Shown piece after piece: positions 1 to 7,902 of a DNA stretch of 15,737 bases. This stretch comes from an uncultured Bacteroidia bacterium. GTDB taxonomy: Bacteria > Bacteroidota > Bacteroidia > Bacteroidales > UBA932. The stretch spans positions 1-15,737 of the forward strand of contig CADBUS010000169.1 of NCBI GenBank assembly GCA_902797895.1, in the 5' to 3' direction. Both the position numbers and the translations under genes were made by a program. The notes under the pieces were generated by a model. The model saw only the letters and a list, made by a program, of their open reading frames with translations, was not told the origin of the DNA and did no database searches. Positions within the stretch are counted from its first letter, which is position 1, and the number at the start of each line of letters is the position of its first letter.

Positions 1-1305
1 CTTTTGTGCAGAGCAAAACTTTACAGCAACAAAGTTGAAAAAGAGGCCGATGAGGAGTCTGAATTTGATGAGGAGTACTCAACACTTGTAGATAATGGAT
101 TAAAATATCTCAGCCGGATTGCAGAGAAACATCTTGAGCAAATAGGTCGCGATAAAAGTATGGAGAACAAGAGTACTTTCTTTATGCTCAGATATTTGTA
201 CATTATTAACTCTATTTTAGAGGCCCAAGATGTTGATGATTATTACTCTCCAACAGATGTTGATGAATATCGAGAGCATCATATCTATACCGATTTCTTG
301 AACAGAGTTGAACGCTCTGCAAAAAATATGGGTATTCAGGATATGGCACAAGCTGCGGTCGTGCTTGCTGCCAACGGCCGTAATGAGGCTGCCCAAAAGT
401 GTATAGCCACCCTTAAAAAACGCATCATAAAATCCGATGATTTGGGAATGTTCTTCCATTATCAAAAGAATCCTTTGCGATGGGGCTCTACAGGATTGAA
501 TGCACAAGTTGCTGCCATTGAAGCATTTGACAAAGTTACTGGAGATAGAGAGATTGTAGAACAGATGGTTAAATGGATAATTATGCAAAAGAGAGTAAGG
601 AGCTGGGAGACCTCTCCGCAAACAGTAGATGCTGTTGATGCGCTATTAAAATATGGCAATAATCTATTCAATAACAATGGAGAAGCAACGCTCACATTTG
701 CAAACAGAGTACTAAAGAGCAACAATAAAATAGACCACATTACAGAGAGCTACACAGATCCAGCCACTGTAAATGCCCAAACAATAAAGGTGAATAAACA
801 GAAGAGCGGCATAGCTTGGGGAGCAGTCCACGCAACCTTTACAGAAAAACTCAACAAAGTAAAAAGCAACTCAAATAAAGATATCAGTATCAGAAAAGAG
901 CTATATCTAAAGGTAGAAAATCCGCAAACAGGCAGACAAGAGCTGCTACCTATAAAAGAGGGAGAGAAGATAAAGGTTGGAGATATTGTTACCTCAAGGT
1001 TGATAATAGATTTAGAGATGGAGATGGATTTTGTGCAAATTATTGAGCTTAAAGGAGCTTGCTTTGAGAATAGTATGCCCCTCTCCGGATATATGCGTGG
1101 CGATGGGTATAGTTACTATCAATTAATAAAAGACACCGCTACAGAACTCTTCTTTGAGACATTGAACAAGGGGACAACCATTCTTGAGATTGATTATGTG
1201 GCAACAAGGAGCGGAGAGTACGAATTAGGCTTTTCCAAAGTGTTATCGGCATTTGCCCCAGAATTTTCTGCCCATTCCGGCTCTATGCGTATCACCATAG
1301 AGTAA
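1..1305 (+). CDS. Alpha-2-macroglobulin family protein, C-terminal fragment (5' end outside window)
   Basis: The reading frame is open from the first base, so this is the last 434 residues of a much longer protein; an apparent TTG start at base 4 is only an artefact of the window edge. The fragment has a helical region containing LRWGSTGLNAQVAAIEAF, as in the alpha-toroid domain of bacterial alpha-2-macroglobulins. It then has a beta-rich end with GIAWGAVHATF, and the family-typical closing segment FAPEFSAHSGSMRITIE. No CGEQ thioester motif occurs in the visible part; it may lie upstream or be absent, as in many Bacteroidota members. Such proteins sit in the periplasm or on the outer membrane and are thought to trap or inhibit proteases; this role is inferred from the family. 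It is 146 bp upstream of the TMEM43 gene on the same strand, with a gap large enough for a separate promoter. Confidence 0.85.
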   Translation, partial: LLCRAKLYSNKVEKEADEESEFDEEYSTLVDNGLKYLSRIAEKHLEQIGRDKSMENKSTFFMLRYLYIINSILEAQDVDDYYSPTDVDEYREHHIYTDFLNRVERSAKNMGIQDMAQAAVVLAANGRNEAAQKCIATLKKRIIKSDDLGMFFHYQKNPLRWGSTGLNAQVAAIEAFDKVTGDREIVEQMVKWIIMQKRVRSWETSPQTVDAVDALLKYGNNLFNNNGEATLTFANRVLKSNNKIDHITESYTDPATVNAQTIKVNKQKSGIAWGAVHATFTEKLNKVKSNSNKDISIRKELYLKVENPQTGRQELLPIKEGEKIKVGDIVTSRLIIDLEMEMDFVQIIELKGACFENSMPLSGYMRGDGYSYYQLIKDTATELFFETLNKGTTILEIDYVATRSGEYELGFSKVLSAFAPEFSAHSGSMRITIE

Positions 1306-1377
1306 GAGTTTTAGAAGTTTTGGTGCAATAATCTTCTGAATCTCGCTTTTTTTTATTAAACTTGTATCGATTATGCG

Positions 1378-1405
1378 CGTTTGCGTGGCAGCTATGCACG
1401 TGACG
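1378..1405 (+). promoter_or_regulatory. Imperfect hairpin in the leader region of the TMEM43 gene
   Basis: CGTTTGCGTG (1378-1387) can pair with CACGTGACG (1397-1405) around a 9-nt loop, with one bulged T and two G-U pairs. It lies 46 bp before the TMEM43 start, in a GC-richer island within an AT-rich gap. No T-run follows, so it is not a simple terminator for the upstream gene. The nearest promoter-like sequence, TAAACTTG at 1357-1364, is one mismatch from the Bacteroidota -7 element and has no good -33 partner. It may be an mRNA leader structure or chance. Confidence 0.25.
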
Positions 1406-1451
1406 GCAATAAAAGAATATATTATTAATTAACTTAAATACTTAAACTATT

Positions 1452-2765
1452 ATGGCTTACACAGAAGTAACGCGTACAAGCTATGGTTCAAGACTTAAGA
1501 ATTCCGCAGGCGGAATTTTTACCGGTCTGCTTTTGTTTATTGGTGCAACTATTCTGCTTTGGTGGAATGAGGGACGCACAATAAAGACTACAAGAATGCT
1601 TAACAGGGCGCAAGAGATTGCGGTAGAGATGGAAAACCCTAATGTCAAAGATGCTGAATTGGATGGAAAACTGGTTCACGCTGTTGCACTTGCAACAACA
1701 GAGGACTCGCTTTCTGACCCTACGTTCGGTATAGGAGCAGTAGCCATAAAGCTCTCACGTTCAGTTGAATACTATCAGTGGGTTGAAGAATCTAAAACTC
1801 AGACCAAAGATAAGATAGGAGGTGGACAAGAGCACACCACAACCTACACATACAAAAAGGAATGGAGCTCATCCCCTGTACAGTCTGAGAATTTCAAAGA
1901 TCCTGCATATCAGGGCAAAAACTTTACCTACACCACATTTGATGACTATAACGCAAAGGCCGATAGAGTAACATTCGGCGCCTACAAGTTAAATTCCTCT
2001 CAAATAGGCTCTATAGGCGGCAGGATAAATATGGAGGCCAATATAGATGAGAGCATCAAGCAGCAACTTGAGAATGTTTGTAAAGATATTGCAAAAGCTC
2101 GCAAAGGAGGTGCAATATCAGGCATCTCATCTACATCCGATACCGTAAAAGATGTTGTAAAAGAGGCTGCAAAAGATCTTGTAAACTCTGGCTATAAATA
2201 TGTACACATTAGTGGTAATCAGATCTATTTAGGAGAAAATCCAAACATTCCTGAGATTGGAGATTTGCGTATTACTTTTACAAAGGTATTGCCTACTACG
2301 GTATCAATACTTGCAAAAGTTTCCGGAGATACTTTCACTGCTCATAAAGACAAGAACGGACAAACTCTTTCTGTACTCTATACAGGCGAGAGAACTATGG
2401 ATGAGATGTTTGAGAGTGAACACTCCTCTAATAAACTCATATCTTGGATTTTAAGAATATTGGGTGTTATATTGGTAATAGCAGCATTAAAGATGATGAT
2501 AAGCATTCTCCCTACTCTGCTGAAGGTGCTTCCTTTCTTGGGAAATATAACAGAGACCATATTAGGGTTGGCTTGCTCTGTGATTGGATTTGCTTGGTCT
2601 TTGATTGTTATTGGAGTTGCTTGGCTCAGATACCGTCCGCTCATAGGAATACCGATTCTTGCAGCTGCTATTGCACTTATTTTCTGGCTCGCAACCAAAT
2701 CCAAGAGCAAGAAAAACGTTGCTACAAATGCTGCAAATAATCAAAACATAAACAACTCTATATAA
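1452..2765 (+). CDS. TMEM43 family membrane protein
   Basis: This 437-residue protein has the TMEM43 (PF07787) layout. A membrane segment at about residues 19-38 is followed directly by the family signature WWNEGR (37-42). A large non-membrane domain of about 280 residues follows, then three hydrophobic segments near 325-354, 368-391 and 394-416, and a polar Asn-rich tail. The long domain includes a KEWSSSPVQSENF segment like those of other family members. In animals TMEM43 (LUMA) is an inner nuclear membrane protein; the bacterial members have no settled function. The ATG at 1452 gives a full-length N-terminal membrane segment and has no Shine-Dalgarno sequence, as usual for Bacteroidota. 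The AAA+ gene starts 10 bp after its stop codon, so the two are probably co-transcribed. A possible joint role, with the ATPase acting on or through the membrane protein, is inference only. Confidence 0.85.
   Translation: MAYTEVTRTSYGSRLKNSAGGIFTGLLLFIGATILLWWNEGRTIKTTRMLNRAQEIAVEMENPNVKDAELDGKLVHAVALATTEDSLSDPTFGIGAVAIKLSRSVEYYQWVEESKTQTKDKIGGGQEHTTTYTYKKEWSSSPVQSENFKDPAYQGKNFTYTTFDDYNAKADRVTFGAYKLNSSQIGSIGGRINMEANIDESIKQQLENVCKDIAKARKGGAISGISSTSDTVKDVVKEAAKDLVNSGYKYVHISGNQIYLGENPNIPEIGDLRITFTKVLPTTVSILAKVSGDTFTAHKDKNGQTLSVLYTGERTMDEMFESEHSSNKLISWILRILGVILVIAALKMMISILPTLLKVLPFLGNITETILGLACSVIGFAWSLIVIGVAWLRYRPLIGIPILAAAIALIFWLATKSKSKKNVATNAANNQNINNSI
1500..1517 (+). repeat. Inverted repeat with terminator-like U-run inside the TMEM43 gene
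   Basis: AATTCCGC (1500-1507) and GCGGAATT (1510-1517) are perfect complements separated by AG, and the second arm runs into TTTTT. In RNA this would fold as a 7-bp stem with a CAGG tetraloop followed by U's, about 50 nt into the coding sequence (codons for KNSAGGIF). It looks like an intrinsic terminator in form, but the stem is short and only partly GC-rich. Confidence 0.35.
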
Positions 2766-2775
2766 CAAGATTAAG

Positions 2776-3678
2776 ATGGAGAACAGCGGTTTTGAGGGGG
2801 AGCAGCAGGTCTTTTTTGAGCTTCGCAAAGGCTCCGGCAACGGATTCAGCGATGTGGCCGGAATGGAGGAGCTCAAACAGATGATTGCAAAAAAGGTGCT
2901 CTTTGTTCTAAAGGAGAGGGATAAGGCTATAGAGTATAAACTTACCATTCCGAATGGTATGTTGCTCTATGGCCCCCCAGGGTGCGGCAAAACCTACTTT
3001 GCAGAGAGGCTGGCAGAGGAGATTGGCTATAACTATGTGATTTGTAAGGGTTCAGACTTAGGCTCCACATTTGTACACGGTACACAGGGCAAAATTGCGC
3101 AGCTCTTTAAGATAGCAAGGGAGAATGCTCCTACTGTTATAATACTTGATGAGTTTGACGCTCTTGTGCCAAGCAGAGACCAACTTACAAGTGCCCACCT
3201 AAGTTCTGAGGTGAATGAGTTTTTAAGCCAGCTCAACAACAGTGCCAAGAACAATGTTTTTGTTGTAGCTACAACCAATCGCCCGGATAAGATAGATAGC
3301 GCTGTACTCAGAACAGGCAGAATGGATTTGCAGGTATATATCCCTATGCCGGACCAAAAGTGCAGAGAGGCTATGTTTGCCCATCACCTAAAGGGCAGAC
3401 CGTGTAGCGGTATTATATTGGAGGTACTTGCAAGTGCTTCCAATGGCCTAACGGCAAGCGATATAGCCTATATCGTAAACGATGTTGCACTTGGCGCTGC
3501 CATTGAGGGCGAGCCAATAACCCAGCAGATGCTGTTAAAGAGCATAGGGAGCTTCACACCTTCCATTACGCCGGCACAACTTGCAAAATATGAGCGCATC
3601 TACCGCAGCCTCTCCTCCAAGGGAATGAGCAGCGAGCAGATGCAGCAGCTTTTTAACCGTTTCTTCAAAAAGGCTTAA
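2776..3678 (+). CDS. Stand-alone AAA+ ATPase, single classic AAA module
   Basis: This is a 300-residue protein with one classic AAA domain of the FtsH/Vps4/proteasome-ATPase type. Visible elements are Walker A GPPGCGKT at 66-73, Walker B VIILDE at 121-126, sensor-1 asparagine in ATTNRPDKID (N168) and the arginine-finger segment VLRTGRMD (R179, R182). A helical lid (about 190-250) with SNGLTASDIAYI follows. Before the domain there are only about 23 residues, and after the lid a short helical tail ending NRFFKKA. There is no transmembrane segment, no zinc-protease HEXXH and no second AAA ring, so it is not FtsH. It probably forms a hexamer that remodels or extracts a protein using ATP. Its position 10 bp after a TMEM43 gene and 25 bp before a small beta-grasp-like protein suggests partners there. 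The substrate is unknown. Confidence 0.88.
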   Translation: MENSGFEGEQQVFFELRKGSGNGFSDVAGMEELKQMIAKKVLFVLKERDKAIEYKLTIPNGMLLYGPPGCGKTYFAERLAEEIGYNYVICKGSDLGSTFVHGTQGKIAQLFKIARENAPTVIILDEFDALVPSRDQLTSAHLSSEVNEFLSQLNNSAKNNVFVVATTNRPDKIDSAVLRTGRMDLQVYIPMPDQKCREAMFAHHLKGRPCSGIILEVLASASNGLTASDIAYIVNDVALGAAIEGEPITQQMLLKSIGSFTPSITPAQLAKYERIYRSLSSKGMSSEQMQQLFNRFFKKA

Positions 3679-3703
3679 ATAAAATCTGATAAAACTATTT
3701 GCT

Positions 3704-3904
3704 ATGAATGTAAAAGTAAACAAAGAGGAGATTGTAATATTCAGAGGAGCAACGGCAAAGCACGCCATACTCAGATACATTCTCAAAAACAGACTTGATA
3801 CCAAGAGTGTAGATAACATTACTATATATGACCGCTATGGCCACCAGATAGATCAAGATGCCCCACTTAAAGAGGGGAGTGTTATTACATTCAAATTCAA
3901 TTGA
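3704..3904 (+). CDS. Small ubiquitin/ThiS-like beta-grasp-type protein (predicted)
   Basis: This is a 66-residue protein whose length and pattern fit a beta-grasp fold. There is a beta hairpin at about 1-6 and 9-13, a helix starting after RGAT (14-30), strands near 38-43 and 47-49, and a closing PLKEGSVITFKF (54-65). The last segment mirrors the 'L-x-(D/E)-G-D-x-I' strand turn of ThiS and MoaD. It lacks the C-terminal Gly-Gly that sulfur carriers and ubiquitin-like modifiers need for activation, ending in KFN instead. No ThiF/MoeB-type activating enzyme is encoded nearby. It is therefore more likely a binding or adaptor domain than a sulfur carrier. It lies 25 bp after the AAA+ gene and 29 bp before the phosphoesterase gene on the same strand, which supports it as a real gene. 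The fold is read by eye from sequence pattern and has not been tested. Confidence 0.7.
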   Translation: MNVKVNKEEIVIFRGATAKHAILRYILKNRLDTKSVDNITIYDRYGHQIDQDAPLKEGSVITFKFN

Positions 3905-3933
3905 TTATAAACTTAATCTAAACTTATTACATT

Positions 3934-5385
3934 ATGAGAAGGAAAATTTTATTCCTGCTTGCCGGCCTGCTGTTAATTGCCGGTACAACTGCACAAGGGC
4001 AAAATATTGCAGCCTCATACAAAACAGATATACACATTGTATCTGCCAACGATATGCACGCTGCTTTTGAGAATTTTCCTCAGCTTGCAGCTGTGGTGGA
4101 TTCCCTCAGGGCGATAGACCAGCAGACTATGATTCTTGCGGCAGGAGACAACCGCACAGGAAACCCTCTATGCGACTTATATGAAATCTCCTCTTTCCCG
4201 ATGGTAGCCCTTATGAACTATGTTGGTTTTGACGCAACCACATACGGCAACCACGAGTTTGACGGAGGTCAATACAACCTTGCAAGGCTTACAAATCTCT
4301 CCAACTTTGCCTACCTGTGTGCCAACGCATTTGCAGATCCTAAGTTTGGAATACAGAACCAGCCTTACAAATTCTTTGATGTAAACGGAGTTAAGGTTTG
4401 CGTGCTTGGTATTGTGCAGATTGGCTCGCACGGCCGCCCCGATACCCATCCAAAGAATGTTGAGGGTATAAGGTTTGAGCCGGTTGAGGAGACCATTCAA
4501 AAATATCTCTACCTTAGAGACAAGTGCGATGTATTTATACTGCTCTCTCACATAGGTTATGACGATGATGTTAAGATGGCAGAGAAGTTTCCACAGTTTG
4601 ATTTGATTGTGGGAGGCCACTCCCATACTCAGATTGATGGAGGAGAGATACATAACGGTGTGCTTATAACACAGAATGTAAATAAGTTAAAGAGGATTAC
4701 CTATACAACGCTTACCGTTGAGAACGGCAAGGTTACTGCAAAAAGCGCAAAAAATATTGAGGTTGAAAAGTATCCTAAAAAGAATGCCACAGTTCAGAAT
4801 ATGGTGGATTACTTTAGCGCAAACCCTGAGTTTAAGAGAGTTCTGGCGCAAGTGGAGGCTCCTTTCAGCACATACGAAGAGCTTGGCTGCCTAATGGCAG
4901 ATGCCATAAGAGAGGAGAGCGGCTCAGACCTCTCATTTGCCAACTACGGCGGAGTAAGGTATGACGAACATCCTGTTGGAGGCTTTACCGTTAACGATGC
5001 TTTGAGATTGGATCCGTTTGGGAACAACGCTATTGTGATGAATATTACAGGAGAGGAGTTCAGGCAGATGATTATTGCCTGCTTTTATGCAGATGAGATG
5101 CGCTTTCCTCTAATCAGCGGAGCCAAGGCGGAGGTAACCTATACCGATGAGTCCAAGAGAAAGATTAAAGATGTTAAACTCTTTACTCCCGATGGTAAAA
5201 AATTAGATCTCAAGAAGATATATAAAGTTGTGGGCAATAGTTACGCCACCACGGTAAGTGATTCTCCACGCAGAGATCAAGGAGAAGATACCAATAGACA
5301 AACAGCAGATATGCTTATGAAATATCTTGAGAAAGTAAAGAAGATAAACTACCAAGGTGTAACCTGCATTACACATAAGTTTTAA
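3934..5385 (+). CDS. Secreted 5'-nucleotidase/UshA-family metallophosphoesterase
   Basis: This 483-residue protein has a signal peptide (about 1-20), an N-terminal calcineurin-like metallophosphatase domain and a C-terminal 5'-nucleotidase domain (about 310-475). The metal-site motifs are in order: SANDMH (D40, H42), AAGDN (D72), YGNHEFD (N106, H107, E108), LLSHIG (H206) and VGGHSHT (H229, H231). Together they should build a two-metal centre that hydrolyses phosphate esters in the periplasm or at the surface. The C-terminal domain is recognisable from LGCLMADAIR...FANYGGVR (318-342) and DPFGNNAIVMNITGEEF. The usual GGDGF/Y loop, which gives a base-stacking aromatic residue in CD73 and UshA, is absent: after GNSYATTVSDS comes a polar RRDQGED stretch. 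The substrate may therefore not be a nucleotide. The gene sits in a tight + strand cluster, 27 bp before lemA. The catalytic class is secure and the substrate is open. Confidence 0.9.
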   Translation: MRRKILFLLAGLLLIAGTTAQGQNIAASYKTDIHIVSANDMHAAFENFPQLAAVVDSLRAIDQQTMILAAGDNRTGNPLCDLYEISSFPMVALMNYVGFDATTYGNHEFDGGQYNLARLTNLSNFAYLCANAFADPKFGIQNQPYKFFDVNGVKVCVLGIVQIGSHGRPDTHPKNVEGIRFEPVEETIQKYLYLRDKCDVFILLSHIGYDDDVKMAEKFPQFDLIVGGHSHTQIDGGEIHNGVLITQNVNKLKRITYTTLTVENGKVTAKSAKNIEVEKYPKKNATVQNMVDYFSANPEFKRVLAQVEAPFSTYEELGCLMADAIREESGSDLSFANYGGVRYDEHPVGGFTVNDALRLDPFGNNAIVMNITGEEFRQMIIACFYADEMRFPLISGAKAEVTYTDESKRKIKDVKLFTPDGKKLDLKKIYKVVGNSYATTVSDSPRRDQGEDTNRQTADMLMKYLEKVKKINYQGVTCITHKF

Positions 5386-5412
5386 TATTGATTAACAGTA
5401 AATAACAAAGAT

Positions 5413-6066
5413 ATGATAGCAGGTATTATTATTTTAGCTCTTTTAGTTATAGTAGGTTTTTACATCTATGCCACTCAAAGAGAACTTGTCAATTTGGATG
5501 AGAAGGCCAACAATGCAATAAGCCAGATTGCTGTGCAACTCAACTCTCGTTGGGATGCTGTGAATGCGCTTGTACAGCTTACAAAAGAGTACGCTGCTCA
5601 CGAGTATGCCACTTTGACTGAGACTATCGCACAACGCAGGCAACAAACTATAACCACTGCGGAAGATATTAACAACCAGCAGGCCTTGATAGGCCAGATT
5701 ATGGGCCGCCTTATGGCTGTAAACGAGCAATATCCTCAGATACAGGCTGCCGGAGTTTATAAAGAGACTATGGCCGCTATAAGAGGCTATGAGGAGAATG
5801 TAAGAGTGAGCCGTATGGTATATAACGATTCTGCTACCAAAATGAATCGTATGGTACGCCAATGGCCTTCAAGCTTTGTAGCAAGTATGCTCAAGTTTGG
5901 ATTGAGAGAATATCTGCAAGCAGATGAGGCAAAGAAAGATTATCCTCCAATGGGTGGCAATCAAGGCCCTGCCTCTGCACCAAACCAAAGCGGAGTTACT
6001 GAGCCGCAGAATTCCAATGAGCCACCACGTAACCCAATAGGATACAGAACCGGTGAAAACAATTAG
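5413..6066 (+). CDS. lemA: LemA family protein
   Basis: This 217-residue protein has the LemA arrangement: one N-terminal membrane segment (about 2-20), a short stretch to LVNLDEKANNAISQIAVQL, then a long helical-bundle domain. The family's usual 'RRxDLIPNLV...YAxHE' region appears as SRWDAVNALVQLTKEYAAHE (45-64), a variant without the proline. The final 40 residues are rich in Pro, Asn and Gly and probably disordered. LemA proteins are membrane-anchored helical proteins of uncertain role, often found next to DUF2207 or TPM-domain genes. The same pairing occurs here: the DUF2207 gene begins inside the last codons of lemA (14-bp overlap), which suggests translational coupling and a joint complex. 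The coupling is inferred from the overlap. Confidence 0.92.
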   Translation: MIAGIIILALLVIVGFYIYATQRELVNLDEKANNAISQIAVQLNSRWDAVNALVQLTKEYAAHEYATLTETIAQRRQQTITTAEDINNQQALIGQIMGRLMAVNEQYPQIQAAGVYKETMAAIRGYEENVRVSRMVYNDSATKMNRMVRQWPSSFVASMLKFGLREYLQADEAKKDYPPMGGNQGPASAPNQSGVTEPQNSNEPPRNPIGYRTGENN

Positions 6067-7870
6067 TAAAAAACTGAATTATTGCTTTTTAGCACTTATA
6101 GTACTACTGCCTCTGCTACCTACAAAGGTGGCAGGGCAGCCGTATCTATATCACTTGGATAGCAGAGTTACGCTACAACAGAATGGCGATGCCATAATAA
6201 CAGAGAGGCGCTCTATGCTGATAGGCAAACAAGGTACTGAGATCTATATTCCAATCTCAAATCTTGGCAAAATGACCATTTCTGACTTTAAAGTTAGCGA
6301 TGAGAGCGGATTGCAGTATCAGCTTATGCCTGAGTGGGATGTAGATGCATCCAGAGAGCAAAAGAGCGGTAAATGCGGCATTGTGAATGTTGGTAATGGA
6401 GGCTACGAACTCTGCTGGGGTTTGGGTAGTTTGGATGGTGCCTCAACAAAGGAGAAACTCTATACGGTATCTTACAAACTCTCCGGCTTGGTAAAAGCAT
6501 ATCAAGATGCAGATGGCTTCAACCATATGTTTGTAAATCCGGAAATCTCCCCAACTCCGGATAGCGTTAGCGTTACATTCCACGCCCCACACATTGCACT
6601 TGATTCAACCAACACAAAGATTTGGGCCTTTGGTTATTATGGGCAGATTATTTTTAATCCCGACGGCACATTTACCGCCAGCTCAACAGAACCTTTTGCC
6701 TTTAAGCATAGTGTGATTGTGATGGCCGGCTTCAATAAGGGAGTTTTTGAAATTCCTATAGAAGAGAATCAAGAGCTTGGCCTTTTTGAAGATGTTAAAA
6801 AGAGAGCTTTTGAGGGGAGTGCTTACGAACAGGCCGGTCCAAAACCTAAAGATTGGGTAGAGCTCTCCAGCGAGAAAATCTGCAACTTCTTTGGAATGGA
6901 TGTGGGAAAAAATGCAGGTTGGATAGAGGGCACCATTGTATGGAGCGTATTGGGATTAATTGTCTTCTTCTTTATCTACCTCAAATCACTTGTAATAAAA
7001 CCGCTTGTATATATACTCTCTCTCAAGCCTTTAAGAGTTTTTCTAAAGAGGCGTAAGGCAGAAAAAAAAGTGGAGTGGTTCCGCGCCATTCCATTCAATG
7101 GCAGTATTGCAAGCTCGCAGAGGGTTCTCAATAATTTTACCTACAAAAGTAAGCCAAGCATCAATAATGCAGTTTCTGCATATATGATGAGGCTCTTCAA
7201 CAACGGCTATCTCACAATAGTAGAGGATAACGGAAATAACGCAATATCTATAGTAAAAGGAGTTATAGATAAGACCGAGAGAACTAATACTACAGACACT
7301 ACTATAGAGCAAGCTATTCTCTCAATTCTGAACCACGCATCGGGGAGCGATAATATTCTTCAACCCAAAGAGCTTAAAAGCTATATGAAGAAAAACTACA
7401 CATCGGCCTCTCCACTGCGCCAACTCACAGAAACAGCCAAAATAACAAATACCGTAGAGCAAGATAAGTTATTGGGGCTTAAGAAGTTTCTTAAAGACTT
7501 CACTTTGGTGGGAGAGAGAAATGTGGGAGAGGTAAAACTTTGGAACGAATATCTTGTTTTTGCCACCTTGTTTGGAATGGCAAAGCAGGTAAGAAAAGAT
7601 TTTAAGCAGATATGTCCTGAATACTTCCAGATGAGTCGCGCTGCAGATATGGTGCTTAATAACAGCGTAATTGTAGATAGCCTCATATCCAACTTCTCAT
7701 ACGGCACAAGCAGAGCTTTAAGAAGGATAGAGAGAAAGGAGTTTTGGGATAGTGTCAACTCCTATTCCGGAAGCAGTAGCGGCTACAGTAGCAGCGGAGG
7801 CGGAGGCCGTTCATCCTATTCAGGTGGAGGAGGCTACAGCGGTGGAGGCCGCGGTGGAGGTGTTCGTTAA
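6053..7870 (+). CDS. DUF2207 domain-containing membrane protein
   Basis: This 605-residue protein starts at a GTG (6053) inside the end of lemA. The start is chosen because it gives a complete signal peptide (about 1-28, ending PTKVAG) and the next in-frame Met is about 50 residues later. The extracytoplasmic N-terminal part (30-230) has the DUF2207 pattern of YHLDSRVTLQQNGDAIITE and later NPEISPTPDSVSVTF. A membrane region lies at about 294-322. The cytoplasmic part includes KKFLKDFTLVG and LWNEYLVFATLFGMAKQV (478-513), typical of the family. The protein ends in a Gly/Ser/Tyr-rich low-complexity tail (571-605), also usual for this family. Its function is unknown; it probably works with LemA at the inner membrane. 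Confidence 0.9.
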   Translation: MKTISKKLNYCFLALIVLLPLLPTKVAGQPYLYHLDSRVTLQQNGDAIITERRSMLIGKQGTEIYIPISNLGKMTISDFKVSDESGLQYQLMPEWDVDASREQKSGKCGIVNVGNGGYELCWGLGSLDGASTKEKLYTVSYKLSGLVKAYQDADGFNHMFVNPEISPTPDSVSVTFHAPHIALDSTNTKIWAFGYYGQIIFNPDGTFTASSTEPFAFKHSVIVMAGFNKGVFEIPIEENQELGLFEDVKKRAFEGSAYEQAGPKPKDWVELSSEKICNFFGMDVGKNAGWIEGTIVWSVLGLIVFFFIYLKSLVIKPLVYILSLKPLRVFLKRRKAEKKVEWFRAIPFNGSIASSQRVLNNFTYKSKPSINNAVSAYMMRLFNNGYLTIVEDNGNNAISIVKGVIDKTERTNTTDTTIEQAILSILNHASGSDNILQPKELKSYMKKNYTSASPLRQLTETAKITNTVEQDKLLGLKKFLKDFTLVGERNVGEVKLWNEYLVFATLFGMAKQVRKDFKQICPEYFQMSRAADMVLNNSVIVDSLISNFSYGTSRALRRIERKEFWDSVNSYSGSSSGYSSSGGGGRSSYSGGGGYSGGGRGGGVR

Positions 7871-7902
7871 TTTGATTTTTGTAGCTTAATAACCAATTTA
7901 TT

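Noticed and set aside
2943..2959. 7-bp inverted repeat TACCATT/AATGGTA in the AAA+ gene
   Set aside because: Short, with a 3-nt loop and no U-run; expected by chance in a window this long.
3704..3904. Reading the small beta-grasp protein as a working ThiS or MoaD sulfur carrier
   Set aside because: The C-terminal Gly-Gly is missing and no activating enzyme or thiamine/molybdopterin gene is nearby.
4177..4653. 158-codon open frame antisense to the phosphoesterase gene
   Set aside because: No family features and no promoter; the + strand frame carries all metal-binding motifs.
7764..7867. GC-rich tandem-like repeats at the end of the DUF2207 gene
   Set aside because: They encode the Gly/Ser-rich tail normal for this family and are not a separate repeat element.
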